Assembly (NCBI GenBank): GCA_003562605.1
Contig: PWUG01000074.1
Coordinates: 1-14,960, forward strand
Source of the DNA: Syntrophomonadaceae bacterium
GTDB lineage: Bacteria; Bacillota_D; Dethiobacteria; DTU022
Direction: 5' to 3'
Length of the DNA stretch: 14,960 nt
The notes under the pieces are model-generated. The model worked only from the letters and a program-made list of their open reading frames with translations. It was not told where the DNA came from and made no database searches. This document shows, one piece after another, positions 1 through 7,487 of this stretch; the first letter of the stretch is position 1; the number at the start of each line of letters is the position of its first letter. Both the position numbers and the translations under genes were made by a program.

Positions 1-1559
1 ACCTGCCTGATTTTATGCAGAAAATGATAGACAATAAGATGCTTGGCGATAAAACCAAACAGGGTTTCTACAAAAAGGTCAAGGGTGAAAGCGGATCCGA
101 AATATTGGCCCTCGATTATGAGAAGATGGAATACCGGCCCAAGGAAAAGCCGCGCTTTGATATCCTGGGCAAAACCAAGCGAGAAGGTTTGACCAAGGGC
201 TTTAAAATGCTGGTAGAATCAGACGATAAAGCCGGCCGGTTCGCCTGGGAAATGACCAAACGCAATCTGCTTTACAGCGCTTCTATGGTTCCGGAAATTT
301 CCGATGACATCGTCAATGTTGACCGGGCTATGCGCTGGGGCTTTAATAACAAGCTTGGCCCCTTTGAAAGCTGGGATATCATTGGTGTCAGGGAAAGCGT
401 TGAACGGATGAAGAGCGAAGGCGAAAAAATTCCCGCCAATGTCGAAGAGATGCTTGCCAAAGGTTTTGATAGCTTTTATAAAGAAGACGAAAAAGGAGTC
501 CTTTCATTTTACGACTTTGAATCAAAGAGTTACAAAACTGTTCCGGTCAGTCCTGAAATTATCAGCCTGCCAGCCCTGAAAAAACAGAATAAGCTGGTTA
601 AAGGTAACGATGACGCCAGCTTGATCGATCTCGGAGACGGAGTCTGCTGCCTCGAACAGCACAGCCCACAACAGGCCTTATCGCCACAATTCTGGGAGTT
701 TATACACGAAGCTGTGGAGGAAGCCGAAAAAAACTTTGTCGGTATGGTTGTCGGCAACCAGGAGAACAATTTCTGCGTCGGTGCCAACGTCGCAATATTG
801 TTAATGGGCGCACAGTCAGGCGATTGGAATATGGTCGACAGCGCTGCTAAAAGGCTCCAGGATGGCTTAATGGCCATGAAGTATTCATCAATACCGGTTG
901 TTGGCGCCGCCTTCCAGATGACCTTGGGTGGTGGGATGGAACTGGTAGCACACTGCGACCGGATCCATGCTGCAGCAGAAACCTACATGGGTCAGGTTGA
1001 AATGGGCATGGGTTTGCTTCCCGGCGCAGGAGGCAATAAAGAACTGCTGATCCGCATGACCGAAGGCCTAGGGGACGATGTCAAAGTAGACATGCTTCCC
1101 TTCGTCCAAAAAGCTTTTGAAGCGATCGCAATGGCCACTGTGGCCACCAGTGCTTACCATGCCAAGGAACTCGGATTTATGAGAGCAACCGACAAGGTAA
1201 CAGTCAACCAGGACTACCTGATTCACGACGCAAAGCAGACTGTCCTCGCCATGGTCCTGGACGGTTACAAAGCTCCCAAGCCAAAGCCGATCAAGGTGCT
1301 CGGTGAGTATGGCATCGCCACATTCAAGGTCGGCGTCCAGAATATGCTCTGGGGTGGCTATATCACCGAACATGAACAGAAGGTAGCTAATGAGATAGCC
1401 TTCGTCTTAAGCGGCGGCAATATCAAACCGAATTCGTTAGTCAGTGAACAATACCTGTTGGATATTGAAAGAGAAGCTTTCCAGCGACTCCTCGGCGAGG
1501 AGAAAACTCAGGAACGCATCAGCCATTTCCTTTCCACAGGCAAGCCTTTGAGGAATTAA
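1..1559 (+). CDS. fadN: 3-hydroxyacyl-CoA dehydrogenase / enoyl-CoA hydratase, FadN-type (5' partial)
   Basis: Bifunctional beta-oxidation enzyme that hydrates 2-enoyl-CoA and oxidises 3-hydroxyacyl-CoA with NAD in the cytoplasm. The reading frame is open to the left edge (first full codon at base 3), so the NAD-binding Rossmann domain lies outside the window and the ATG at 15 is internal. Counting that Met as residue 1, the end of the first 3HCDH C-terminal domain is visible (KTKQGFYKK, 13-21), then a second 3HCDH-like domain (about 75-150), then a crotonase domain (about 205-400). Crotonase features are the oxyanion-hole segments FCVGAN (253-258) and GGGMEL (305-310), and Glu329 before LLPGAGG, which aligns with the first catalytic Glu of enoyl-CoA hydratase. 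The second catalytic Glu is not clearly alignable. Dehydrogenase before hydratase is the order of Bacillus FadN, not E. coli FadB. It ends 17 bases before the thiolase, so the two form an operon. Confidence 0.9.
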   Translation, partial: LPDFMQKMIDNKMLGDKTKQGFYKKVKGESGSEILALDYEKMEYRPKEKPRFDILGKTKREGLTKGFKMLVESDDKAGRFAWEMTKRNLLYSASMVPEISDDIVNVDRAMRWGFNNKLGPFESWDIIGVRESVERMKSEGEKIPANVEEMLAKGFDSFYKEDEKGVLSFYDFESKSYKTVPVSPEIISLPALKKQNKLVKGNDDASLIDLGDGVCCLEQHSPQQALSPQFWEFIHEAVEEAEKNFVGMVVGNQENNFCVGANVAILLMGAQSGDWNMVDSAAKRLQDGLMAMKYSSIPVVGAAFQMTLGGGMELVAHCDRIHAAAETYMGQVEMGMGLLPGAGGNKELLIRMTEGLGDDVKVDMLPFVQKAFEAIAMATVATSAYHAKELGFMRATDKVTVNQDYLIHDAKQTVLAMVLDGYKAPKPKPIKVLGEYGIATFKVGVQNMLWGGYITEHEQKVANEIAFVLSGGNIKPNSLVSEQYLLDIEREAFQRLLGEEKTQERISHFLSTGKPLRN

Positions 1560-1576
1560 AGGAGGAGGTAACGAGA

Positions 1577-2752
1577 ATGAAAGAAGCTGTTATTGTTTCC
1601 AGTGTTCGAACAGCAATCGGCAGGGCGCCAAGAGGCAAACTGCGTTTTACCCGTCCGGATTACATGGCCACTGTTGCAGTTAAGGAAGCAGTCGCCCGGG
1701 CCAAAGGCCTGGATCCCGCTGAAATAGAAGACGTCATCCTCGGCTGTTCATTCCCGGAAGCAGAGCAAGGCCTGAACATAGGGAGGATCGTTGCCCTGCA
1801 GGCCGGCTTTCCGGACAGTGTGCCCGGTCAGACCGTAAACCGCTACTGCGCATCTGGACTGCAGGCCATTGCCCTGGCCGCTGAGAGGATCATGTGCGGC
1901 TTTGCCGACGTAATCGTCGCCGGTGGTGTGGAAAGCATGAGTATGGTACCGATGGGCGGCAACAAGCTTTCTCCCAGCCCGGTTCTTGCTGAAAACCATA
2001 TTGAAACCTATACACCGATGGGGATCACCGCCGAAAATGTAGCCCAACGTTTTAACATCTCCCGCGAAGACCAGGACAAGTTTGGCCTGGCCAGCCAACA
2101 GAAAGCTGCGGCGGCTACAAAAGAAGGCCGTTTCAAGGATGAGATTGTTCCACTTAAAATTATCAACCGCTCTGTAAGTGCGGACAATAAAATCGTTGAG
2201 AAAGAATTCGTCTTTGATGTTGATGAAGGAATCCGCGATACAAGCCTGGAAGCGCTCTCCAAACTGCGCCCGGCTTTTCATATCAAGGGCAGCGTTACCG
2301 CCGGTAACTCGTCGCAAACAAGCGATGGCGCTGCGGCCACAGTGGTCATGTCTGCTGAAAAAGCAGCCGCGCTGGGTCTGAAACCGCTGGCCGTCTATCG
2401 CGGTTATTCAGTAGTTGGTTGCCCTCCGGAGATCATGGGCATCGGCCCGGCAGTCGCTATTCCGAAATTGATGGCGCAGACCGGTTTAAAAATCAGCGAT
2501 ATCGACCTGGTAGAGTTAAACGAAGCCTTTGCTTCACAGGCTCTCTATTGTGTCCGTGAGCTGGATCTTAACCCGGACATCGTAAATGTCAATGGTGGAG
2601 CAATCGCTCTCGGTCACCCTCTCGGCTGTACCGGGGCCAAACTTACCGCCACCCTTCTGCACGAAATGGGGCGGCGTAATTCCCGTTTCGGAGTCGTTTC
2701 GATGTGTATCGGGGAAGGTATGGGCGCTGCAGGCCTTTTCGAAAGAGCATGA
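1577..2752 (+). CDS. fadA: Acetyl-CoA C-acyltransferase (3-ketoacyl-CoA thiolase)
   Basis: Cleaves 3-ketoacyl-CoA with CoA to acetyl-CoA and a shortened acyl-CoA, the last step of beta-oxidation; the reverse reaction is also possible. The 391-residue length is normal for thiolases. The complete catalytic set is visible: nucleophile Cys91 in [11 protein letters not shown], His347 in [16 protein letters not shown], and Cys377 in the C-terminal [10 protein letters not shown] signature. The ATG start is fixed by a strong GGAGGAGG ribosome site at 1561-1568. The gene follows the FadN-type gene by 17 bases, matching the Bacillus fadN-fadA order, which points to a role with that multifunctional enzyme rather than as an isolated biosynthetic acetoacetyl-CoA thiolase. 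A biosynthetic role cannot be excluded from motifs alone. Transcription probably stops at the hairpin starting at 2793. Confidence 0.95.
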   Translation: MKEAVIVSSVRTAIGRAPRGKLRFTRPDYMATVAVKEAVARAKGLDPAEIEDVILGCSFPEAEQGLNIGRIVALQAGFPDSVPGQTVNRYCASGLQAIALAAERIMCGFADVIVAGGVESMSMVPMGGNKLSPSPVLAENHIETYTPMGITAENVAQRFNISREDQDKFGLASQQKAAAATKEGRFKDEIVPLKIINRSVSADNKIVEKEFVFDVDEGIRDTSLEALSKLRPAFHIKGSVTAGNSSQTSDGAAATVVMSAEKAAALGLKPLAVYRGYSVVGCPPEIMGIGPAVAIPKLMAQTGLKISDIDLVELNEAFASQALYCVRELDLNPDIVNVNGGAIALGHPLGCTGAKLTATLLHEMGRRNSRFGVVSMCIGEGMGAAGLFERA

Positions 2753-2792
2753 TCGTCTAGACAGATCTAACTTAACAGTAGTGATTAAAATC

Positions 2793-2856
2793 GGGGTACA
2801 AAGCTTAATTCATTCACCGCTATATGGTATGATTAAGTTGCGTACCCCTTTGTTTT
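2793..2856 (+). terminator. Long-stem rho-independent terminator after the fad genes
   Basis: GGGGTAC (2793-2799) pairs perfectly with GTACCCC (2842-2848). Inside this, CTTAAT (2804-2809) pairs with ATTAAG (2832-2837), and CAT (2811-2813) pairs with ATG (2829-2831) apart from a bulged T. A TTTGTTTT tract follows at 2849-2856. The stem is longer and more imperfect than a minimal terminator. A TATGAT hexamer (2828-2833) inside the 3' arm could be a -10 element for the next gene, but no good -35 lies upstream. Confidence 0.65.
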
Positions 2857-2881
2857 ACAGTCAATATAAAGGAGGAAAAAT

Positions 2882-4057
2882 ATGACTCCGCAGGATGAAC
2901 TATTAAACAGGATAAAAAAACTTCAGGAAATCATGCAGAAGGATGGGATCGGCGGCGCACTGCTGGTTCAGCGGGCCGACTTATTTTATTTTAGCGGAAC
3001 GGGACAGGATGCCCATTTATTCGTGCCAGCAGAAGGTAAACCGGCACTGGTTGTAAAAAAATCAATGGCCAGGGCTGAGCAGGAGAGCGCGCTGGAAAAT
3101 ATAATTCCATTTGAAGGCTGGGATAAATTGGCTGCACTGGTCACTGAATTTATCCCGGCGGGCTCCCAAATCGGCCTTGAAACCGATGTCCTGCCGGCAA
3201 ACCTTTATTTCCGTTATGAAAATTTACTTGAAAGATACAAGATTATTGATATTTCAAAACCAATTCGTCAAATCCGTGCGGTTAAATCTGATTATGAAAT
3301 TGGTTTGATGCTGGAAGCAGCCAAGATCAGCGAGTCCGTTTTCAGCCAGGCAAAAGAAGTAATCAGGGTAGGATTGACCGAAGTGGAATTGGCCGGGCTG
3401 CTTGAACTCCATGCGCGGACGTTGGGCCACCAGGGAACTGTCAGGATGCGCGGTTTTAACCAGGAACTCCACTATGGACATATCATGGCCGGGGAAAATG
3501 CAGCAGTTATAAGCTTTTATGACGGGCCCACGGGAGGTTCAGGATTGAATCCATCCTTTCCCCAGGGCGCCGGCGCAGCAGTAATAAAACGCAATGAACC
3601 GATTCTTATTGATTTTGTCAGTGTGCTCGGAGGATACATGGTCGATCAAACCCGTATTTTCTGCCTGGGAGAACCGGCCATGCACCTTCAGGAAGCCTAC
3701 AACAGTGCCGTTCTGATCAGAGATGCACTCGCCAAAATGGGAAAGCCCGGCATGACAGGCAGTACACTTTACGAAAAAGCAGAAGAAATGGCCAGAGAAG
3801 CGGGTTTGGCCAATCATTTTATGGGTTATACAGAAAAAGTCAGTTTTATCGGGCACGGGATCGGACTTGAACTGGATGAACTGCCGATTATTGCCCGCAA
3901 CTTCGATCAACCCCTGGAAGAAGGAATGGTATTTGCTCTTGAGCCAAAGTTCATCTTCCCCGGTGAGGGCACAGTCGGTATTGAAGATAATTTTGTTGTG
4001 AACAGTAACCATTTAAGGCAGCTGACCAAATTTAGCGATCAACTCCAGGTTCTATAA
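2882..4057 (+). CDS. M24-family metallopeptidase-like protein (Xaa-Pro peptidase family)
   Basis: Pita-bread-fold protein of the aminopeptidase P/prolidase superfamily, 391 residues, predicted cytoplasmic. A creatinase-type N-terminal domain (about 8-130) precedes the M24 domain (about 138-385). All five dinuclear metal ligands are present: Asp244 (ILIDF), Asp255 (YMVDQTR), His325 (GHGIGLE), Glu354 (ALEP) and Glu368 (GIEDN). The two outer histidines that assist catalysis in methionine aminopeptidase and prolidase appear replaced: the residue seven after His325 is Asp332 (LELDELP), and the SGxNxAxPH region reads AGENAAVIS, ending in Ser211. A peptidase role is therefore a family-level call and the substrate is unknown. 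A GGAGG site at 2871-2875 supports the ATG. The gene is flanked by terminators on both sides, so it is probably transcribed alone or by read-through. Confidence 0.88.
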   Translation: MTPQDELLNRIKKLQEIMQKDGIGGALLVQRADLFYFSGTGQDAHLFVPAEGKPALVVKKSMARAEQESALENIIPFEGWDKLAALVTEFIPAGSQIGLETDVLPANLYFRYENLLERYKIIDISKPIRQIRAVKSDYEIGLMLEAAKISESVFSQAKEVIRVGLTEVELAGLLELHARTLGHQGTVRMRGFNQELHYGHIMAGENAAVISFYDGPTGGSGLNPSFPQGAGAAVIKRNEPILIDFVSVLGGYMVDQTRIFCLGEPAMHLQEAYNSAVLIRDALAKMGKPGMTGSTLYEKAEEMAREAGLANHFMGYTEKVSFIGHGIGLELDELPIIARNFDQPLEEGMVFALEPKFIFPGEGTVGIEDNFVVNSNHLRQLTKFSDQLQVL

Positions 4058-4064
4058 ATCTACA

Positions 4065-4093
4065 GCGCTTCTTTTAAACGAAGCGCCCGTTTT
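4065..4093 (+). terminator. Rho-independent terminator after the M24 gene
   Basis: A perfect 7-bp stem GCGCTTC (4065-4071) / GAAGCGC (4080-4086) with an 8-base loop is followed by CCG and TTTT (4090-4093). It lies 8 bases after the M24 stop codon. The opposite strand lacks a T-run, so it seems to act in the + direction only. Confidence 0.75.
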
Positions 4094-4180
4094 GTGCTTC
4101 AGTTTAAATCATCGGCAGCAGAAAACAACGGGCGCAGATACATTGGTTGCGGAACCGAACCGGCTCCTTGCTTTCAACTA

Positions 4181-4261
4181 TCAGCCGCCTGTTGTACATC
4201 CGGCTATTAAGAGTATTGCCAATGAGGTCAGGGCCAGAAGCAGCAGAGATACTCGGCTCAT
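4181..4261 (-). CDS. Tiny lipoprotein-like ORF (26 residues, signal peptide plus lipobox)
   Basis: Short minus-strand ORF starting with ATG at 4261-4259 and ending with TGA at 4181-4183, immediately followed by TAG. The peptide is MSRVS, then a leucine-rich hydrophobic stretch, then a lipobox LIAGC (residues 18-22) and only four more residues (TTGG). A purine-rich AAAGGGGGGG ribosome site lies 7 bases upstream, and a plausible promoter (TTGCTA, 17-base spacer, TATTAA) sits at 4293-4321. If translated, it would be exported, lipidated on Cys22 and leave a 5-residue lipopeptide. Alternatives: the stump of a longer lipoprotein cut short by a frameshift (another frame runs about 26 codons further before a stop), or a chance ORF. 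Very small lipoproteins and signal-peptide-derived peptides exist in Gram-positive bacteria, but no function is claimed. Confidence 0.5.
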   Translation of the reverse strand: MSRVSLLLLALTSLAILLIAGCTTGG

Positions 4262-4431
4262 TAAACATCCCCCCCTTTGCTTATTAATCTTATTAATAAC
4301 ACAATTAACACTTATTAGCAATTGTCTACCAGGATTATTGCTTTTACGATCAACATTTTATGTTAACTAATAAATAAATAAAAAAATAGTTAAGCCCTAT
4401 TTAAAGCTATTTTATAAAGCAAATACCTGTT
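4262..4431. other. A/T-rich spacer upstream of the DnaA-box cluster
   Basis: This part of the 617-base gap between the M24 and ferredoxin genes is strongly A/T-rich by eye, with runs such as TTATTAATCTTATTAATAAC and AATAAATAAATAAAAAAATAG. I see no gene beyond the lipoprotein ribosome site and promoter. Its position beside the DnaA boxes resembles a duplex-unwinding element, but that role is not demonstrated. Confidence 0.4.
4293..4321 (-). promoter_or_regulatory. Candidate sigma-A promoter for the tiny lipoprotein ORF
   Basis: On the minus strand, TTGCTA (complement of 4316-4321) is separated by 17 bases from TATTAA (complement of 4293-4298). This would start transcription near 4286, about 25 bases before the ORF. 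Each hexamer matches consensus at four of six positions in an A/T-rich region, so chance is possible. Confidence 0.35.
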
Positions 4432-4503
4432 CTACCCACAATATGCACAGGGTTATCCACAGCCTAAACCCTTTATTTCCATTCCACAAATCTATTATCC
4501 ACA
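4432..4503 (+). promoter_or_regulatory. Cluster of DnaA-box-like 9-mers
   Basis: Two perfect TTATCCACA boxes lie at 4453-4461 and 4495-4503, on the same strand and 42 bases apart, about four helical turns. Weaker relatives are ATATGCACA (4441-4449), CTACCCACA (4432-4440) and CATTCCACA (4480-4488), all in the same orientation. The cluster is intergenic, 172 bases upstream of the ferredoxin start and next to the A/T-rich tract. DnaA clusters outside oriC are known in Bacillus, where they act in transcription or in titrating DnaA. dnaA and dnaN are not in this window, so an origin is not supported. Confidence 0.6.
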
Positions 4504-4564
4504 AATTTTGCAGTTTGTAACCATAATATTTCCCCTTCTTTTACCATAAAAGATGGCATGACAA

Positions 4565-4593
4565 TTGAGATATAGAATGGCTTCGAATAAAAA
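4565..4593 (+). promoter_or_regulatory. Candidate promoter for the ferredoxin gene
   Basis: TTGAGA (4565-4570) is followed after 17 bases by TAAAAA (4588-4593), predicting a start near 4600 and a leader of about 75 bases. The -35 matches five of six consensus bases and the -10 four of six. A second weak -10-like TATAAA sits at 4640-4645 without a good -35. Confidence 0.3.
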
Positions 4594-4674
4594 GATCCTG
4601 AAAAAAAAGGGAAAATGAATTCCTTAGCGAATTAGGATTTATAAAAATATCATTCTATTTAAGGAGGCAGAAAC

Positions 4675-4857
4675 ATGGAGGTTAAAGTAAACGAAGATTG
4701 CAGCGCCTGCGGCATCTGTGAGGACATTTGTCCGGAAGTCTTTGAATTAGGAGATGAATTTGCAGAAGTAAAAGTAAACCCTATCCCGGCGGAATACGAA
4801 GAGAAAGTCCGTGAAGCGGCTGAAGAATGCCCGACCGAATCTATTGAGATTTCTTAA
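4675..4857 (+). CDS. Ferredoxin, single [4Fe-4S] cluster
   Basis: Small acidic cytoplasmic electron carrier of 60 residues. The cluster ligands are Cys9, Cys12 and Cys15 (CSACGIC) and Cys52 (ECPTESI). Cys19 (ICPEVF) is at the position that, in Thermotoga-type ferredoxins, forms a disulfide with a second cysteine; that partner is missing here, so Cys19 is probably free. A second CxxCxxCxxxCP motif is absent, so this is not a 2[4Fe-4S] clostridial ferredoxin. The ATG is set by AAGGAGG at 4661-4667. It has its own terminator at 4889 and a long upstream region containing DnaA boxes. The redox partner cannot be told from context; a link with the next gene, a Mur ligase, is not evident. Confidence 0.93.
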   Translation: MEVKVNEDCSACGICEDICPEVFELGDEFAEVKVNPIPAEYEEKVREAAEECPTESIEIS

Positions 4858-4888
4858 CCAATTTAAAGTAATAACCTAGTTGCAAATA

Positions 4889-4914
4889 GAGCCCGCTTAT
4901 AAAGCGGGTTCTTT
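4889..4914 (+). terminator. Terminator after the ferredoxin gene
   Basis: GAGCCCGCTT (4889-4898) pairs with AAGCGGGTTC (4902-4911), a 10-bp stem with one G-T pair and a 3-base loop. Only a short TTT tail follows the stem, so termination may be partial. Confidence 0.65.
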
Positions 4915-5014
4915 CATATATTAAAGCTGCAGGTGACAGCGGAAAGGTTTTTCTTAAAAGCTGCCGAATATTAGCTTTATTAACTCAAACAAAAGCAGGA
5001 GGCAATAACTTCAA

Positions 5015-6553
5015 TTGGATCAGGAAAAATTATTGGAAGCTATACAAATCATGGACAAAATAACAGGAGAAATCAAAGCTGTGACAAATATAGCCTACCA
5101 TTCCGGCCAGGTTTCGGATGGATCTCTTTTTGTCTGTATTAAAGGTTATAAAACAGACGGACACCTTTTCCTTCAACAGGCAATGGAGAGCGGGGCAGTA
5201 GCCGCAGTTGTTGAATACTTCATGGATGATATTGCTATCCCACAGTACCGGGTTAAAGACAGCCGCCTGGCCCTGGCTGCACTGGCCGATCGCTTCTATG
5301 GACACCCGTCCGTAAAACTCAACGTAACCGGGGTAACAGCCACAAACGGTAAAACAACCACAACTTACATGATTAATTCTATCTTTGAAGAGCATGGTCT
5401 GAAAACCGGTTTGGTTGGAACTGTTATCGTCAAGGTGGGTGATTTAATTCAACCTGCGGACCTAACCACTCCCGAATCACTAGATCTGCACCGTTACTTT
5501 AGTGAAATGGTAGATGCACAGGTTAGCCATGTAGTGATGGAGGTATCTTCTTCGGGGCTGGAACTTAAACGGGTTGGCAGTGTTGATTTCGATATCGTAG
5601 TTGTTAATAACATCAGCCGTGAGCATATCGATCTACACGGCTCATTTGAGGCATATTTTAAAGCCAAGGCAAGCCTGGTCCGGGAAGCACGGGAAGATCA
5701 ATGGGCCGTTTTGAACCTTGATTGCCGTCAAACAGCATCACTTGCCAATGAAACCAGGGCCAGGACCTTCACTTATGGCCTGAAAAATAAAATAGCCAAT
5801 TGCATAGTCAGTGATTTAGATCTCAGCACTGGCCGGGCCCGTTTTAACGTCAAACTGATGAAAAATAATCCAGCCAGACTATTTGCCGCTCAGCCGGATT
5901 CTTTTCCCATCGAGCTTTCTGTACTCGGCCTGCACAGCGTTTATAACGCCATGGCAGCAATACTGGTAGCGCTGCTGCAGGGTATCCCGGCGGCAACTAT
6001 TCAAAAGGCGCTGCGTAAATTTCGGGGGGTTGAGCGCCGCTTTGAACTTATCTTTGAATATGATTACAAGGTCATTGATGACCACTTCGCCAATAGCGGG
6101 AATATAAATGTTACCCTGGAAACCCTTCAGCTGATGAAATATGAAAAGCTGCACCTGGTTTATGCAATCAGGGGGAGCCGCGGGGTTACGGTGAACCGAG
6201 AAAACGCCGAGGCAATTGCACACTGGGCTCCAAAACTGGGGTTGGCAAAAATAATCGCCACGACCAGCACAGGACATGTCGGAGAAAAAGATATCGTCAC
6301 TGCGGAAGAGCAGCAGGTTTTTGAAAACATCATGCGGGATGCCGGCATAAAAACAGAAATATATGAACAGCTGCCAGAGGCAATAGCCCTTGGTTTATCT
6401 GAAACAAAACCCGGGGATGTTCTTCTGCTGGCAGGCTGCCAGGGCATGGATTATGGAGCATCGATCTGCCTTGAGCAAATTCACAAGTTGAGGCCGGACC
6501 TGCCCAGAAAAAAGGTATTTGCAGCCCTTAAATACAGGGTCGCCGGTGTATAG
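5015..6553 (+). CDS. MurE-like Mur ligase family protein (divergent paralogue)
   Basis: ATP-dependent amide ligase of the Mur family, 512 residues, predicted cytoplasmic. The N-terminal domain (1-90) has the MurE-like GYKTDGHLF segment. The central ATPase domain shows the P-loop GVTATNGKTTTT (106-117), TTPESLDLH (151-159), EVSSSGLEL (176-184, where MurE usually has His at the fifth position), His204 in EHIDLHG, and Lys218 in the usual carbamylated-lysine position. The C-terminal domain (about 338-512) is unusual: the DYAHTP region reads IDDHFANSGNI (354-364), the GDRDxxKR region reads IRGSRGVTVNRE, and the DNPR/DxxR diaminopimelate motif is missing. It is therefore unlikely to be the ordinary MurE; the amino-acid or polymer substrate is unknown. 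The start is TTG, with AGGAGG at 4997-5002 and a 12-base gap; a downstream ATG (5051) lacks a ribosome site. Confidence 0.85.
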   Translation: MDQEKLLEAIQIMDKITGEIKAVTNIAYHSGQVSDGSLFVCIKGYKTDGHLFLQQAMESGAVAAVVEYFMDDIAIPQYRVKDSRLALAALADRFYGHPSVKLNVTGVTATNGKTTTTYMINSIFEEHGLKTGLVGTVIVKVGDLIQPADLTTPESLDLHRYFSEMVDAQVSHVVMEVSSSGLELKRVGSVDFDIVVVNNISREHIDLHGSFEAYFKAKASLVREAREDQWAVLNLDCRQTASLANETRARTFTYGLKNKIANCIVSDLDLSTGRARFNVKLMKNNPARLFAAQPDSFPIELSVLGLHSVYNAMAAILVALLQGIPAATIQKALRKFRGVERRFELIFEYDYKVIDDHFANSGNINVTLETLQLMKYEKLHLVYAIRGSRGVTVNRENAEAIAHWAPKLGLAKIIATTSTGHVGEKDIVTAEEQQVFENIMRDAGIKTEIYEQLPEAIALGLSETKPGDVLLLAGCQGMDYGASICLEQIHKLRPDLPRKKVFAALKYRVAGV

Positions 6554-6555
6554 AA

Positions 6556-7311
6556 TTAAACTTCTTTGATTTCGATTCCACCCATTATAGCCCGAGCCTG
6601 GATGCGAACAATTTTACCAGCTGACTGAGATATGTTTTGTTCAACTTTGCGACCGGCGACTATGCCTCCGTCATCGAGGCCTTTAAATGTCACTCCGCCC
6701 AGGACAGCTGATCCTTCGTATATTATAGCCAGATCTTTCGGTATTTTAACATCTATGCCACCCATGACAGCGGTAAGGTCGAGCACTGTTTCTCCTTCCG
6801 GAATTTCTGCAGCGGTCAGATCCATTTCAATACCGCCCATGAAAGCAAAATAGCTCCCGCCTTCGAGCTTCCAAGGTTGAGGACCACCCACATTTGCGCC
6901 GCCCATAAAAGCAAAACGTCCAGCCCTGCCGCTGTTTTTTGATTTACCCCGGAGCAGGCTGAAACCGATGAAAATGAGGATTAACGGCCAAAAAAGGTTC
7001 CAAAACAGGCGGAGATCGACTTCAAACAAACCCAGGTTACGGCCCAGGTAAACCACACCTATAGCTATAGCTATTAGTGCAGTAATAAATTGACCCCAGG
7101 AAAAATAGATCTTTTTTTTCTCGCCTGCAGCCGAAGAACCGAATGATAAGAAAAGCCAGTTTAGGCCAATGACCAATGGGATTACAGGCCAGAGACTTAA
7201 TACCTGTCTGATATCTATCTCAATACCAAGATCCAGGTTATTTAAAAGCAAAAGCACACCGATAACAACTATGGCTAAACCAATTATCAGCCTCGCGCTA
7301 ATTAAACGCAT
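6556..7311 (-). CDS. LiaF-like membrane protein (DUF5668 / LiaF C-terminal domain)
   Basis: Predicted integral membrane protein of 251 residues. The N-terminal half has four hydrophobic segments (about 6-24, 37-57, 72-92, 102-120) in two hairpins, as in LiaF/DUF5668 proteins. The C-terminal half is a repetitive beta domain with an MGG-type motif recurring in FAFMGGANVGG, FAFMGGIEMDL, AVMGGIDVKI, AVLGGVTFKG and AIMGGIEIKE, typical of the LiaF C-terminal domain. In Bacillus, LiaF restrains the LiaRS envelope-stress system, but no histidine kinase or regulator is present here, so only the fold is assigned. I start at the ATG at 7311, just before the first membrane segment; in-frame GTG codons at 7320 and 7377 are alternatives. 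It is convergent with the Mur ligase, with two bases between stop codons. Confidence 0.83.
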   Translation of the reverse strand: MRLISARLIIGLAIVVIGVLLLLNNLDLGIEIDIRQVLSLWPVIPLVIGLNWLFLSFGSSAAGEKKKIYFSWGQFITALIAIAIGVVYLGRNLGLFEVDLRLFWNLFWPLILIFIGFSLLRGKSKNSGRAGRFAFMGGANVGGPQPWKLEGGSYFAFMGGIEMDLTAAEIPEGETVLDLTAVMGGIDVKIPKDLAIIYEGSAVLGGVTFKGLDDGGIVAGRKVEQNISQSAGKIVRIQARAIMGGIEIKEV

Positions 7312-7433
7312 ACTGTACACCCGCTTTCGATTATTTATATCAATTAATAAATTAACACAGTTAATTGTATTTTGCACTATAGACTAACAGCTTAATCCTA
7401 TAAAATATGAGTTACAGGGCTGCGCTGCGCCCG

Positions 7434-7462
7434 TTGACTTTTTATTTTTCACATGCTAAAAT
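7434..7462 (+). promoter_or_regulatory. Sigma-A promoter of the tRNA-His/tRNA-Gln unit
   Basis: TTGACT (7434-7439) and TAAAAT (7457-7462) are separated by exactly 17 bases, each with five of six consensus positions. Transcription would start near 7469, about 20 bases before tRNA-His. It is the clearest promoter in the window. Confidence 0.75.
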
Positions 7463-7487
7463 TAACAGCGCACTTGTTATATATTAC

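Noticed and set aside
1748..2317. 189-codon minus-strand ORF within the thiolase gene
   Set aside because: Fully antisense to a well-conserved thiolase; no recognisable domain.
3539..4012. 157-codon minus-strand ORF within the M24 gene
   Set aside because: Antisense to a conserved gene and without recognisable domains.
4092..4370. 92-codon plus-strand ORF starting with TTG
   Set aside because: The start lies inside the terminator T-run, there is no ribosome site, the composition is unlike a protein, and it is antisense to the better-supported lipoprotein ORF.
4270..4510. Chromosomal replication origin (A/T-rich tract plus DnaA boxes)
   Set aside because: No dnaA, dnaN, rpmH or gidA nearby, and flanking genes converge toward about 6555 rather than diverging from this site. 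Two perfect boxes are too few to call oriC.
7416..7432. GC-rich hairpin (GGGC...GCCC) before the tRNA promoter
   Set aside because: The stem is only 4 bp and neither strand has a proper T-run directly after it, so I do not call a terminator.
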